Source of the DNA: Drosophila pseudoobscura
Taxonomy: Eukaryota > Arthropoda > Insecta > Diptera > Drosophilidae
NCBI RefSeq assembly: GCF_009870125.1
Contig: NC_046680.1
Span: 12,233,501-12,297,500 of the forward strand
Reading direction: 5' to 3'
Length of the DNA: 64,000 nt
Under the pieces are notes generated by a model. That model did not search any database. It was not told the DNA's origin and was given only the letters and a program-made list of their open reading frames with translations. The position numbers and the translations under genes are program-made. How positions within the stretch are numbered: position 1 is the first letter of the stretch; every line of letters begins with the position of its first letter. This document shows, piece by piece, positions 12,351-25,200 of the stretch.

Positions 12351-13538
12351 TTAATTAACATACACTTTCTTATAATAGATCATAGACTTTTTATCATAGC
12401 CGTATTCGTTGTCATCTTCCACTTCATAGGAGTCCTCATCTTCGTCCTGATCATCCTCGGCCGTCGCTTTCTCCACCTCATTTATGGCTTGAGGCTGCTC
12501 GAAGTAGGAGTAGGGAGTATAGGGATTGGGTGAGGGCTGTCCATAGTACGGCTGAGGGTAGTAAGGACTTCCGATCGGTGACTGCCCACCGAATGGTTGT
12601 TGTAGACCAAAGGGTTGCTGCGGGCCAAAGGGTAGCTGTGGGGGATAAGGAGACTGCGCATAGGGAGCATATGTCTGCGGACCATAAGACTGGGGGCTGT
12701 AGGGACTGTATGGGTAACCACCATAAGGTGAATAGGCTCCGTATTGCGGTGGTGGTGGTAATGGATAACCAGCCCCATATTGGCGTGGCACTTCGGATTG
12801 ATCTTCGGAGCTGTTAGGCGTGTATTCACTGCTAATATCCTGTTTCTTCGACTTGGACCTGGATTTCGGGGGTGCTTCGGTAGTTATATCCAACTCCATT
12901 TGTTCCTCCACTTTCTCAATGTGCTCCACTGGAAGAACAACCGCCGATTGTGGCTCTGTCTCTGACCAATTCTGGTGGGGATCTTGAGTCGGCAGCTCAA
13001 AGTCAGTATCCTTCTTGAGCACTACAATGCAGTCGATAGCCGACTCTTCCTCTTCCTCGGCATCGGTGGCTGAAATGGCCTTGCCCGAGCGGCGGGGAGA
13101 CCCCTCCTCTCTGGGAGCGTCCTCCCTCGATCTGATCACGCACAGGGGCTGGCCATCGAAACCGACCCTGGACGCCTCGTCGGCCTTGCTCAGCGTGGTG
13201 AGCCCCACGATACGGAGCAGAGAATTCCAGCCGGAGCTGAGGCTGTCACTGACCGTGGCAAAGCCTCCGTTGATTAGTCTCCCCTCGGAAATGACATTAT
13301 TTCCTTGGGTCAGCTGGAGAACTCTTTTATACTGCTCCTCGTTGATGCTGTAGACACGAACCAACTTCTCCGGCTGGCTTCTCTTACTTTCTTCGTTCCG
13401 CGGAGATGGGGCTGTAAAATGAGAGGTTTATCCACCTGGGAGAATTTTCAGAGGAGAGCACACACCTGCCTCTAGACTGGCGAAAAGACCCAGCAACAGC
13501 AGCAGTGTTAAGCTTCGATCCATTGAAAGCTGCAACAT
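12351..13538 (-). CDS. Gene B: secreted Pro/Tyr/Gln-rich protein (paralogue of gene A)
   Basis: Two exons, 13466-13538 and 12351-13411, separated by a 54-nt GT-AG intron in phase 1, encode 377 residues. Residues 1-24 end in LLLLLGLFASLEA, a signal peptide; a second Met at residue 6 is an alternative start. The conserved module follows: YKRVLQLTQGNNVISEGRL at 52-70, GQPLCVI at 111-117 and IDCIVVL around 150-156. The mature protein has two cysteines, at 115 and 152. Next comes a charged Ser/Lys region, a long Pro/Tyr/Gly/Gln-rich domain with repeated QPFG units, and an acidic tail. Gene A shares the motif order, the single phase-1 intron right after the signal peptide, and the promoter type. 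No family name is recognised. It is secreted, and its function is unknown. Confidence 0.88.
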
Positions 13539-13592
13539 GTTCTAAGATCTGGACCTAAGACGGACTAAAATGTGGTCACTCGTCTCTGGGTT

Positions 13593-13600
13593 TATTTATA
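13593..13600 (-). promoter_or_regulatory. TATA box of gene B
   Basis: TATAAATA on the minus strand, about 29 nt upstream of a CATTTT initiator-like site near 13571. The predicted 5' UTR is about 33 nt before the ATG at 13538. Confidence 0.75.
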
Positions 13601-15227
13601 CATATGGCAAGAACGGTAAAAAAATGTCTCCCCTAATTTGGACTGGGTAAAAATTGCAATTAAATAAATTTTTGACAGACAGACATCAGCATCTTCAGAA
13701 TCATGAAAACTGGCAACTGCCAGCCATCGCATTGATTTGAATAATTTAGTCAAATTTAAGACACATTTAAACAAATTCGAGTCAATGAACGCGTTATTTC
13801 CCAATCTACGAGTAAGTAGATGAACCGGTTCGGTTATCTCGCTGTGAAACACTGAATGATTAAAACTGTGTCATTAAAAACCCCATTAGGACAGGCAGAC
13901 CCAGAAAAAGACAAGCTCTAAAATTTATTAAATTTTCTAAATCATAATTTTATTTCATCATTTCATTTCGTCTTTGTGTGGCTGTGTTAAACATTCCTAT
14001 ATGTAGATGAATGTGTAGATACACACACAAACACACATATACGGTATTTACGGGTATATAGAGTACCTGGTTTATATGTAGATGAAGATATACTTATAGT
14101 TGCAATACATGTCGTATTTTGTCGCTATGGTTTCGTTATTGTTTGCACTCAGGGACAGACCTTAGCCTAAACATCTATGGGGACGCACCCTTGGGAGTGG
14201 CGTCCGTGTCTTTGGATAAGTTCCATGCCAGTTTTGATAATGCAAAATCCATTCATACTATATACAATATGTTGTAACCGTATTTAATTTAGCTAACTCT
14301 GTCATCTCTTATATGAACTCTTTGTTTCGGATGTTCTCTGGATTCTCTGGTTATCTTTGGAGAATTAAGTTATGTGTGTGGTTTTTGACATTTTGGATTC
14401 TCTGATGTGCCGCTTACAGACTATTCGAGTCGTACTTGTATCTTTGTGGCTAAGAGTTAATTAAAATTACAGTTTTTGTCTAATAATCAATTTATTTACA
14501 CTGCCCCTGACCGTTATCCCTTCGTTATCGTATTCGTATCAATTAACAATCGATAAGCACAATTATCCATTGCAGTTATGTATCCTATATTATATTTATT
14601 TTTTAATGTTTCTGTTGTTGTTTCTATCTCTTTTTTTTTCCAAAACTAATTATATACAATTAAACGAGTCTCTCCGACAATTGGGTCCATGATAAACAAG
14701 GCTTTGTTCATAATGTTGGAGTGCTGAACGAGTGGAATGAATGAAATGTTTCTCCACTCCACTAGCTTATCGGCTTACCGGCTATACATACTTACAATAC
14801 ATGCTCGTACTTATCCAGAGCTAATACCTAAAACTGATAAATGTGCAAAGCAACCGGGAGCGTTATTTGAAAACGAAATAATCGGATGAGTGCTGCTTTG
14901 AAGTACTCTTGAGTAACTACTCTGTTGAATGGCAATTATTTACAGCAGATTTCAATCGAATAGCTTCGTACAGTGTGGTCTACAGAGTTTTGTGTACGCG
15001 TCCAGTGTGGGTTTATTGGCAGTTCGATGTTCCATAGAAGGCGGGGAGGTTCAACGGAAGAGCTCCACGGAGGGGTTGTGGTTGGGGTTCGGGTTCGTGT
15101 TCGAAGCATATTTATAGCTAGTAAGTCTTATTTCGTAATGAGAGTGTGTGTTGGAAAACTTAGCTACGGGTGTGCCAACGATGATCTGATGGCAGTGATC
15201 GGTAGTGGGTAATCGATGATCTATAGT

Positions 15228-15535
15228 CGATAATTGTTGTCGATTATCAAGTGCAAACGGTTACCCGCTGTGTGATACCGATTCTCTCAACATCGTCCGT
15301 CCGATATCAATTCACTACAATCAATGTAAGAACAAATCACATTTAGATGCTCGGAAATTATTTTTGAAAGTATTAACAGGCATCGAAAATTGTATATCGG
15401 TAGCTGATTAACGGTACTCACAAAAAGACAAAAATAATCGGTTTTCAGAAATTTTAAATAGATTTTCCTCTAGTTAATGATGTGACATTTATATCGATTC
15501 TATAGTCGACTATGAATTATCGATCGTTGCTATCG
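15228..15535. promoter_or_regulatory. Cluster of CGATA motifs (BEAF-32/DREF-type sites)
   Basis: Six CGATA motifs (counting TATCG) occur in about 310 bp: 15228, 15302, 15395, 15492, 15518 and 15531. Roughly 0.6 would be expected by chance. CGATA clusters are bound by the boundary factor BEAF-32, and TATCGATA by DREF. The cluster lies between two oppositely behaving units, the compact A/B pair and the long dpr gene. An insulator role is inferred, not shown. Confidence 0.4.
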
Positions 15536-15599
15536 ATCACTGGCCAGTAAAATCATAACGAATCGCACAAAACTTTAATTTGTATTACATCGTTTCTTG

Positions 15600-15605
15600 T
15601 TTATT
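15600..15605 (-). terminator. Candidate proximal poly(A) signal of the dpr gene
   Basis: AATAAA on the minus strand, 357 nt downstream of the dpr stop codon at 15962. More distal signals exist, so this is only the nearest candidate. Confidence 0.4.
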
Positions 15606-15961
15606 CTCTATAAACATTGAACTAGATTCTGATAATCCACGGAAAATGGTTAGGTTTTTCCAGTGCCAGATGAAGGGCTCAGGGTTTCCCAGCTTCTGGC
15701 TTCATTTCCCTCCCTTCCCTTGTCTTTCCATTCGCATGTTGCTATAACATCGCATATCGGATAATACGTTATCTTTTTAAACTACGTGCACTCATCATCT
15801 TAGACATTAATAAATACTATTTCATGAGCCAACTCAGACCTTACCGCGCCCAAAACAGAAATTAAATCACCTTGAATGTGGGCGTGGTGCTTGTATGTGT
15901 GTTTGCCTTTTTAGTGTTCTGCTGATTCCTGTTTTGCCTCACCGGCGTGTTGATTATTCCT

Positions 15962-16272
15962 TCATCTCATGCACTGAGCCGCCGCCGGGCGTGCTCGCAA
16001 CATGTTGCTAGTTGGAGCAGCTGCCACTGCTGCCGTTGTCGATACTGCTGTTCTCGTGACTCCAGTTCCTCTTGTTTGCAACGTTGCATGCCGGGGGAAA
16101 TTGAACACCGAACCCGTACTTGGCATCGCCGTTGTTGAGACATATCCACTCCCGGACTCGTACCAATGCTGCAGGCAGCAGGAAACAATGCTAAGCAGCA
16201 TACAGCAGATGCCGCAGTAAAAGCTGTTGCTGTTGCTGCTCGAGTTATGTTGCATAGCCGCCGGGTGTTCGC
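15962..16272 (-). CDS. dpr8: dpr coding exon 8 (C-terminal tail)
   Basis: The acceptor CGCGCAG precedes 16272, and the first two bases complete Gly277. It encodes EHPAAMQHNSSSNSNS, the short Cys-rich hydrophobic segment and a Ser/Thr/Ala-rich tail ending at a TGA at 15962-15964. Confidence 0.8.
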
Positions 16273-19200
16273 CTGCGCGAAAAACAAACAAAGAAAATGA
16301 CACATGGGAACAGTTGAAAGGGAAAGCCTTTTTAGTTCATCGGTTAATTGGTAATTCAATAAGCCAGACACAAAGAAGATTCCGCTTCCGGCCCGCTGAT
16401 TACCACTGACGGAGCCACACACACATACACACACGATCTGCCCTTCTCTTTATATGTATGTATTTCTTTATCCTCCGAAAGAAACCAAGGACTTCAGTTT
16501 GCATGCATGGAGTTCCTGTTTGCCCCAAAGAACAACATGGGGCTGCCCAAGTTGTTACAGTTTTCGATGAGCTCTTGAGCACACAAGTTGCTCCAATAAA
16601 TCCGTCAGACCCCCACCCTCCCTCCTACGCCATCATCGTCATCCCGCTCTGAGAGCATCACATGTTATTGGCCCCAGCACTTGCTACAAACTTTTCCGAT
16701 GGCTAAAGCTGCAGCTAGAAATAATTTCCGTGCTGCTGCACAAATACAAACAGGCGGAAGAATCAGAAAGAATAATATGCATCAAGATGGCTCCAGAGCA
16801 CCGATCCCTCTACATAACATACCCTTTTAAATGCTGTAGCATATATACATTCCCTGTATTCCCTGTATATCCTTCGCCATAATCATCCGATTTGGATAAA
16901 TTTCATGAAAATAGTTATATTTCAATAAACGATCTGCTCTTAGACTCTGACTCTGAAATGTACCGCTCTCCGGAGTGAACCTAGAAATTTTCTTGCTGAC
17001 TTTGCTGCAATGCAATTACTGTAATGCTCCGACCCTGCATTATCCTGATCATCCTGCAATTGGCATTACAAATAGCGAATGTTCCGGCATTGCCGCTAAC
17101 AGGCAACTTCCAGTTCCCATCATAAACATGCAAAACTCTCTGACAGCACAGGCACACAGATGCATATATGGTTAGGTGATTAGGGGGATGGGGGGATGCA
17201 CCGCCCTTACTCTTACCAATAATTACGTGCACATAGACGCTCGAGGTTTTCGCCACCGTGGGCACACAGGTGTAGTTGCCAGTATCGCCGGGCATGGCGT
17301 GCTTGATTTTTAATCTGCTTCGCGGAGAGAAACGGAGAAGGGAAAAGAGAAACGGAGAAAGGAAAACGAAAACGAGAAGAGAAACATAGAGAAAATGAAT
17401 GTCAGCGGGGGAATGCAGGTGGAATAAACGTTAAAGGGCTTGAAAAAAATACAAAAACTTTTGCTACTTTATGCGATGGCATAATGTGTGTCGAGCTGCT
17501 TCCTCCACGACTGGCTCTAATTCCGAGTAACCTAACCATAAGCCCTTTTTTCCACGCCCTCTCAGTTTCTCTTTCTCTGTTTTGTTCAAACTCCTTCCAT
17601 CTCTGTCATCTGCACCTGCATTTTATGGTCGTCTGGGCCGTTAGTTAACAGCATAAATGGGCAATGATCTGGGGGCCTGCAGTGAGAGCCGAGGAACCAT
17701 CAACTGCACCCCCGACTTTTGCATTTACTCGTCCTCCTTCTGTGACTCCAATTCTGGCTCCATCTCTGGCTACTGCTCTGACTTTCATTAAAGCAAATTA
17801 AAAGTCACACACGGCTAACTCAAGCATCCTCCGGTGAGGATGGGATGGAAGCCAAAAAGCCGCACTACGGTAATACCCTCCCAAGTGTAACCCAGCGATA
17901 CTCACAGTAAAAGAAAAACTACGTCCTGGGTATCCATTAAAGGGATAAATTTTTCTGTTAAACGTGTTTCAAAAATAGCTTATGTTTGGGGTCCAAGGTG
18001 TTCAGTAAATACCTCTATGCAAGGTATTAAATTGCTATTAGGAGTGCGTTGTAATGTAACTTCTGCAGATGCTACTACATCTTCATGTTCGGAGATATGC
18101 TAACCAATCGAACCACAAATCTTTTGGGTCTTCAGTATCATCATTTCATCTGAAACATTCATGGAGTTCTCCTCGGGGTCTGGCTTGAAAGTAAGCTGAA
18201 GTAGCACCCTCTTTATAGACCCTGCTGACAGGCCCAGGCCCAGCACAGGTTACCTCTTGAAAACCCTGTTTACACAGCAATAGGAGGACAGTCAGACAGT
18301 CCTCCAGCCTACACTTGTCCTTCGCTTTGGCCTTAAAATGTCATTCAAAGTCGGAGTCCGTGTCTCTTCCTGTGTCAAGAGGAGAGAACACGGCCATGTT
18401 GGCTTTAAATTCCCGCTTCGACTGTCTGGATAGCTGGTTTTGGTTTCTGGTTGGTTCTGGCCGTAATTAAGTGAAGCGGCATTTTAATTCAACATAACTG
18501 AAATGCTCGGCACACATTTGCACGTTTGTATGTAATGATGGGAGAGTCGTTACATACCTCGAAGTCAGGCCGTCCGACCAATCATCCTCGACGCGGATGC
18601 GGGCCATGGAGCTGTCAATTTCATTCTCGCCTTTGCCATCGAGCATTTCGCTGCCTGGAATGCAGAGGAAGAGAAAGAGAGAGAGTTGAAAAGCAAATTG
18701 AATTGTGCGAATGAGGTGCGGATGCCACATTATGCTGCGACAGAGGTTCATTACGCATACGCACCTTTGTACCAGAATATGTTGCCCAGCTCGTGGGGTC
18801 CCTGCATAATTTTACAGGTTAGGTTAATGTCGCTGCCTGTCTTCACCATCAGATCTCTTGGCCCAAAGATTTCCGCCTTGAGTTCTGCAAAAAAAAGAGC
18901 CAAACAAAAAGCGAAAGAGAACAAAAAGTCACTTAAGTTGCCAACAGACAAAGGCAGGTTCCGTCTCGTAACAATGATAATAATAATAATGTTAATGATA
19001 ACGTCCAAGTGCGCGTTTTTCTGAGTGTGAGTGTGTGTGTGGGTGTGAGGTAAGGGAGAACGTTGGGGATGGGCCCTACTTTATTACACAGAAGCGTGTC
19101 TCTATTATGCTGGCGATAAGCTTTTGTTATGCCATATAAAAGACAGTCATACGCCCCGTGGTACTACCTGCACTGCGCATCTTTTCTTCCTTCTGCTATC

Positions 19201-22200
19201 TCTGTGGAATCGTCTAAGAGAAAGTGCCGTGAATTTCGTTTCTATTCCATTTGAAGCCAAAATCAAAATGTCAACATTGAAGTGCCTTTTGTTGTTCCCA
19301 GCGTCAATGATTTCAATTGGGAAAAATCCTCGTGGACGGCTTTGAAATGCGATTTTTTCCTTAAAGCTTATGATTGCTGACAGTTGCCTTAATGGAAAAC
19401 GTCTCTGCCATCGACTTCCCTCATTTCATCCTATTCCCCAACACAGCCCTCCCTCTACCTCTAATGCAAGTGCTAAATATCAGCGAGGAGCAAACGGGAA
19501 TGGAGAACAAACAGCAACTCTTCCATTGCTGTTCCACTTTCACTCTCGTCTCGTAAACTGGCAAGAGGAAAAACTTTCGCAGGTCCTAAACAACCGCAAA
19601 GCCTGTGGAAATAAATTGCAGCACCGTGGGGATAGGCGGGGGATCAGAGAGAGAGGGAGCAGGGGAGCTGGTATTGCAACTGGAACATCTGTACATAGGA
19701 CTCCTGCGGCATACACACATGCACGCACGCATTGATGTGGCTAAGCTTTGCTGTGGGGGCTGCCGCTGCCTGCCATTCAATCGTGTGGCAGAACTGAGCG
19801 AAAAAAACGAATTTTGAAAGCTTGAAAAAATCTTTTTGCGAAATACCACATACATAAATATGTTGCAAAATTGTTTCATACTTTGCATGAACTCAAAAGG
19901 TGCGCTTCTCATAGAGCCCAGGGTATTATTGCCAGGGGGTATATAGGCTTCGTATTAACAATTGATTCAATATATCTAAAGTAGTGTCAGTAACTAACTG
20001 GATCAAGAAGTACTTTTATTCATTTAAGAAGTGCGCTTTCCTCCATTTTCAGCTCAACAAAATATATAATAAAATCAAATTAGCATTTCGCCTTTAAATC
20101 AGGTGTTGTGTGCGTGCGTGTGTGTGAATGATGGAGTGTGAGTGGGAATGGTAGATCAGACTGGGTCCCAAAAATGTTAATCTAAATGAAATGCCAAGTG
20201 GAAAAAGTACTACACATCCTCGAAACAAAGAAGGGCGAACAAAGGCATAACAAAATGAAGGGGAGAACGAGAACAAACCCCAAATGGAATTCGAACACGC
20301 TGGACGATTATCTGGCTGTTTTATAGACCCGCAGAGGACTCGCTTCGCTCCACTCTAGAGAAAAGCGCTGAGTATGACACACTGTTGTTTTTTTTGTTGT
20401 TGTTGTTTCCCCAACCCCGTGGCAGCTGCTGCTTCTGATGGTTGTTGTACCTGGCAAAACAATTGTGGCAGCGAAAGCTAACCGTCTATGACTTCTGGCA
20501 ACCCCAACAAAAGGCAGACAGGAATGGCTGGGAAAATTATTGCCGCACACATGCAGCTGACAACGCGCTTGTGGTTCCCACGAGAAGCACGGGTGCTGTG
20601 GCAGGGTGTGGGTGTGGTTGGGTCAGGTGTGAATATATGTGGATGCCCGCATGCGGCAGGAATGGCTCCATCTCTCGACTCTGGCTCTGGCTAAGACTCC
20701 TCCTGCTGCCTAATGCCCTACCTGCTGACAGGGAACATAAATGCGAGCAGTTTGCTGCATGGCCACGGCGTGCAGTGGCGTGGATCTCCCCAAAGGAAAT
20801 TGCTTATTTAACTATAATTAGATTAAGTGTTCCCGGCAATTGGTGAGCTGCATTATGAATGAGGAGCTGCATTATGGCCAGCCGATTCTAGGCCCACGAT
20901 TCTGGCCAGACCCACAGCTGTTTGAAGTTTTCATTAGACACGGCCACAGTTGACCCCACAGTTGCCAAAAAAAATTGCAAAGTCTACTGCTGGCTGCATG
21001 CCAAAGTCGGAACGACTGTGCATGTATCTGTTCCTGTTCCTGGATCTCAGAGCAAACAAAGTCCTTACTGAGTCTTGTTTACACACGGAGTCAGGACGAC
21101 GTCGGCTTCGGCCCAGGCTCAGTAGCAGTGAGGCCCTGGAATATTTTTGTGCAGCCGCAGCAGAAAGCGGAAAATAGGAACTTGGAAAGAAGAGCAGATG
21201 CAGAAGGCGGAGATGGAGGCGAATGCATTTTCATTTTTCTTGATTTCGCGCATAAAATGCGCATAAGCCTATATGGCCATAAACATTTAGAGCAATGAAC
21301 TTTGCACAAGCCCGGGCCCCGACATGGCATACTTTTTGGGGCCAGACCGAGACCGAGGAGCGTTGCAGCCTAGCTCCCGGGTATCCTTACTCTCAATGCT
21401 GCCTGCTGTAAGGGCTGTAAAAATTTATTACCCTTCAGCAATGTTGATGCATGTTTGTACACATGTAACAACATCTGAGTATTTATTGCCCGAATAACCA
21501 TTCCGAACTGGGGCGAAAAGGATCTGTAGGCATTAAATTGTTAAGTCTTTAAATTCTGGAGAACAATTAATTGGAAGCAATTTTTTGTGGCGCTCCAATT
21601 GCTCGGAACTAATTGTCAAATCAAATAAACAAATTCAATTTGTAAAAGTCAGCCGCATTGCCAGCAGCACAATTGATGAAGTATTTGTGTGTCTTTCTCC
21701 TCCTTAGATGAATCCACTCCATTCAATTCTTATTTGCCTGTCCAGATCCGGCTCAATCCCAGTCCCAGTGCCACTTCCATTTCCATTCCCGTTACCACCC
21801 ATCCCAACAATGGCAAAATGAAAATGCCCAAAACATCATCATCATGGCCCGAGTCCCTTTCCAAGCCTATTTGGTATCCCCCATTGTTGTGATTATTATT
21901 ATTATTAATAATTCGACGATACTGCAGAGACATTAATCATTTCCTCTTTCTCTCTCTCCTTCTTTCTTTCTCTCTCTCTCTTTAAGTATCTGCCTCTGCT
22001 ATTCCGCTGTGCAATATCTCAGTAATTTATCATTGGGGCATTTTTTGGTCTAGGCATTCGACGGAGAATGTAATTTGAGGAGCAAATGAACGAAATGGGA
22101 AGTAAAACATTTGATTGTCGGGAAAATTGTCCGGACCTGCTGCTCCTGACAAAGCTCTTGCTTCTACTGTTGGATTATGCAACACAAGTATTTAAAAAAA

Positions 22201-25200
22201 TTCATTATCCCCCTTCGAGCATTTCAGGCTGAAGTATCCACAAATGGAAGAAGTTTCGTATCCCCTAAAGTTGCTCGCCTTATATTACGTACCATTTTGC
22301 ATGCAGGAACAAATCCTTCAACTGGCAAAGGTGTTTTCAGCTCGGTGCATCATCAAAATTGCCAGCATATTCTTAGCTGTTGTTTTTTAGCCGCAAGACA
22401 CCCCTGAGCCTCCTCTCACAGAATATTGAAAAAATTCTTTGTTTTTGGCAATGTCACTCAATGGGTTTCTATAAGCCGCAATTATGTGCTTATTCACGGG
22501 AGAGACTTGCGATCCCGATAAATTTTTGGTACGTAAAAGGATTTATCTTATGAAATTTACCATTGATTGGACCTATTCTACTCCCTGATATGCTGTCATG
22601 CAGAAAGTATGGAAAATGAAGCAGTGACTACTCCTACCTCTGGCCATAGCTGGGATTATTACGTGCGCTTGATTGCATGCAATTTGCCTGCTGGTAATGT
22701 CAACAGCATCGCAGAAGCATTTTAGGACATCTGAGGAACAGGTCGGTTTGGAGGAGGAGTAGCAGCATCAGCAGAGTTTTGCTTTATCAAGTCCGAAATG
22801 AGCCATCTACTTTTCATCTCCATCTCGTCAGCCACGTATTCAGATTGCCTTCAATACCCCGCTCTCTCTCTATTTTTTCACTCTGCGTTGCCTTTTGCAA
22901 TTTGTTTTTCGCTTTTCCTTCCAGTCGCTCCCCTCTTCCAAGAAGTCTCAACCAAATCCCCCAACCCTTCCCCCCTCCAAATCATCCTTAACTAAGGAAG
23001 GTAGCGCTTACGCTTGATTACATTCGCGCTGGTAAACAAATTTTTCCAGAAGCACAACAACACCTTTCTTTTTCTTAATACGAGTTTACTCTTCCAGAGA
23101 GTATTACGAATAAGCCAATACCTTGCAGTCGAGCACTTATATTTATCTAAGAAACTTTCAACGATACCGGAAGCTGACTCTCATACGAGGTTGAATTCAT
23201 ATGGTCTTAAACTGTTTTTGTAAACTTTAATCAGTTAGAGTATCAAAAGCTTCGAGTTTCGTTCTACCTTCTCCTTGTTTCTCACTATATTTGTCCTTGT
23301 CCTTGTCCTGGTACTGTCACTGTCAGTCTGCCAGCCGCTGTCGCTCAGTTTGAGTGGGACTGGTGCAGGGACACATAATTTAATTTACAATTTGCTCACT
23401 TTATCAGCGCGTTTGGTAATTTGCCTTAAATTCGAAATTAAATCGAGGACGAGGGGGTCGTCTCCAGCTACATATCTGGCGGCATATAAACATTCCCTCC
23501 TCTGTAGCACCTAGGTGGGGCTACCCCTACCCCGGCATCACACTCTGAGAGTCTCAGAGTCGAGAACATAAAGTTGGTAATTTAAGCAATGGAGCGGGCG
23601 GCTGCTCTTGCATTAAAATGTCAAAAATATGGCTGCCAGGACGGAAGAGGAGGCCCAGTACAGAACCGACGGCGGGGGCGTGGGCGGAGGCGATTTATGT
23701 TTATGATGCGCTGGTCAGCCTGGCGCTATTTTGTGTATCATTCTTGGAGTCTTGCCCCTGCCCCACTGTCTCTCCACACTGTGTTCCCGCACACTCCTCT
23801 GACTGACGGGCGTGTAATAGAATTTCAGTGGCGTCGAAAAGAAGCAGCAGAAGAGTGGGAAAAAACACAAATTTATGGAATTTTTAGTGCAATTTTTTAT
23901 TTGCATAAGCGCATAAAAAATTTCTGGCATAACAACAAACTTGTTTGCAACGCGACAATGGCACCAGACACCGCACAGTGGAACCACTAGAGTGTCAAAT
24001 TGCGCACACATATAAATGCACATTAGTGGAGTTTTTAGTCAGTAAGAAATGAGAGCAGAAAAATCAGTTTCAAAGTGGAAATTTCATCGAATGACCATCG
24101 AATATATATAGAGTGAAAAAATCGTATTATATCCTCATATTCTTTTGATTTCATTTGCCACTGCAAATGAAGATGCCACTGCAAGAAATTCCCCTTGAGG
24201 ACATACTCGGACATACATTTTTGAATATCTTTTCTATCGTTTTTCGATTTACCGGAGGTTCTGTACAACTGTTCTGGCACACTGTTAAACGCTAGTTGAA
24301 TCCCATTAAATGTATCTTTTGCATGCAATTGAAGGAGTTTCACCTAAAATGCCTCCCTATTCGGTTTGTTCGCACACCACTGTGCAGCACTGACCTGCTG
24401 TTTGCTGTTTCCGCATGAGTGGCATGTCGAATATTTTACTCGTACGAGTATATGCACACTTCTTTTTGGGCATTCAAATGAGTGCGAACGTGGAAGGAAG
24501 CTCTGGGAATACACCTACCATGGGTGCACATAGACTTATACACATTCGTATATACTCATATGCACCAGTTTGGCAGTCATTTGCATTTCCGCAAATGTAA
24601 TATTTATGACTTCTATGTGTCTCTACCCATGAGTGGGTCTGGCTTGATGTTGGGTTTGCCAGTCTGTCAAGGGTCTGCTGTTGGTTTAGTATGCGTGTAA
24701 ACTTATATGCAAAGCTCTCTTTCGTATTCCTGCCAGCACTAAAAGATTCATAACCGAGTCAGAGCTGACCAAAGCATTTTATTCTGGCCGAAAGTCGCTT
24801 GTCCATGTGGCTAAAACAACATCCATGCATACACACAAGTTCGAGTACTGGGAGAAGGACGTGGGGCGGGGGAAATCAGAGATCAAATAAGCTCATTGGG
24901 GGCACTCTTCCGCACCAGAAGCTTTTAGCTAAATGCATTTTGCTAATACAAAATTCGATAAAAATGCACCGAAAAAGCCACAAAGGTTGGTTCACAGATG
25001 CCGTCAGCTTGGGTCGTCCCAAAGATCTTCTAAAAGGCCATGCAATGACTGGGTATCCATCCAGAACTGCTGACGAGGCAAGGGCACAATGTGTGAGACC
25101 TCAGCCCCAAGTTGAGTGCAAACTAATTACAATACCCAGAGGTAAGTAATGTCCATAAAGAGCTTTCACATAATCTCATATCCCCTTAACAGCAGCAGCA

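Larger units (their letters stand above)
13601..15960. other. Gene B upstream region and dpr 3' flank / possible 3' UTR
   Basis: There is no credible coding exon. The minus strand has an AATAAA at 15600-15605 (357 nt after the dpr stop) and another near 13923, so the dpr 3' UTR could be about 0.4 kb or about 2 kb. The segment from 15228 to 15535 is dense in CGATA motifs and has its own entry. Confidence 0.5.

Noticed and set aside
24035..24343. 102-codon minus-strand frame in dpr intron 4
   Set aside because: Protein-like composition, but chance length, no promoter and no recognisable domain.
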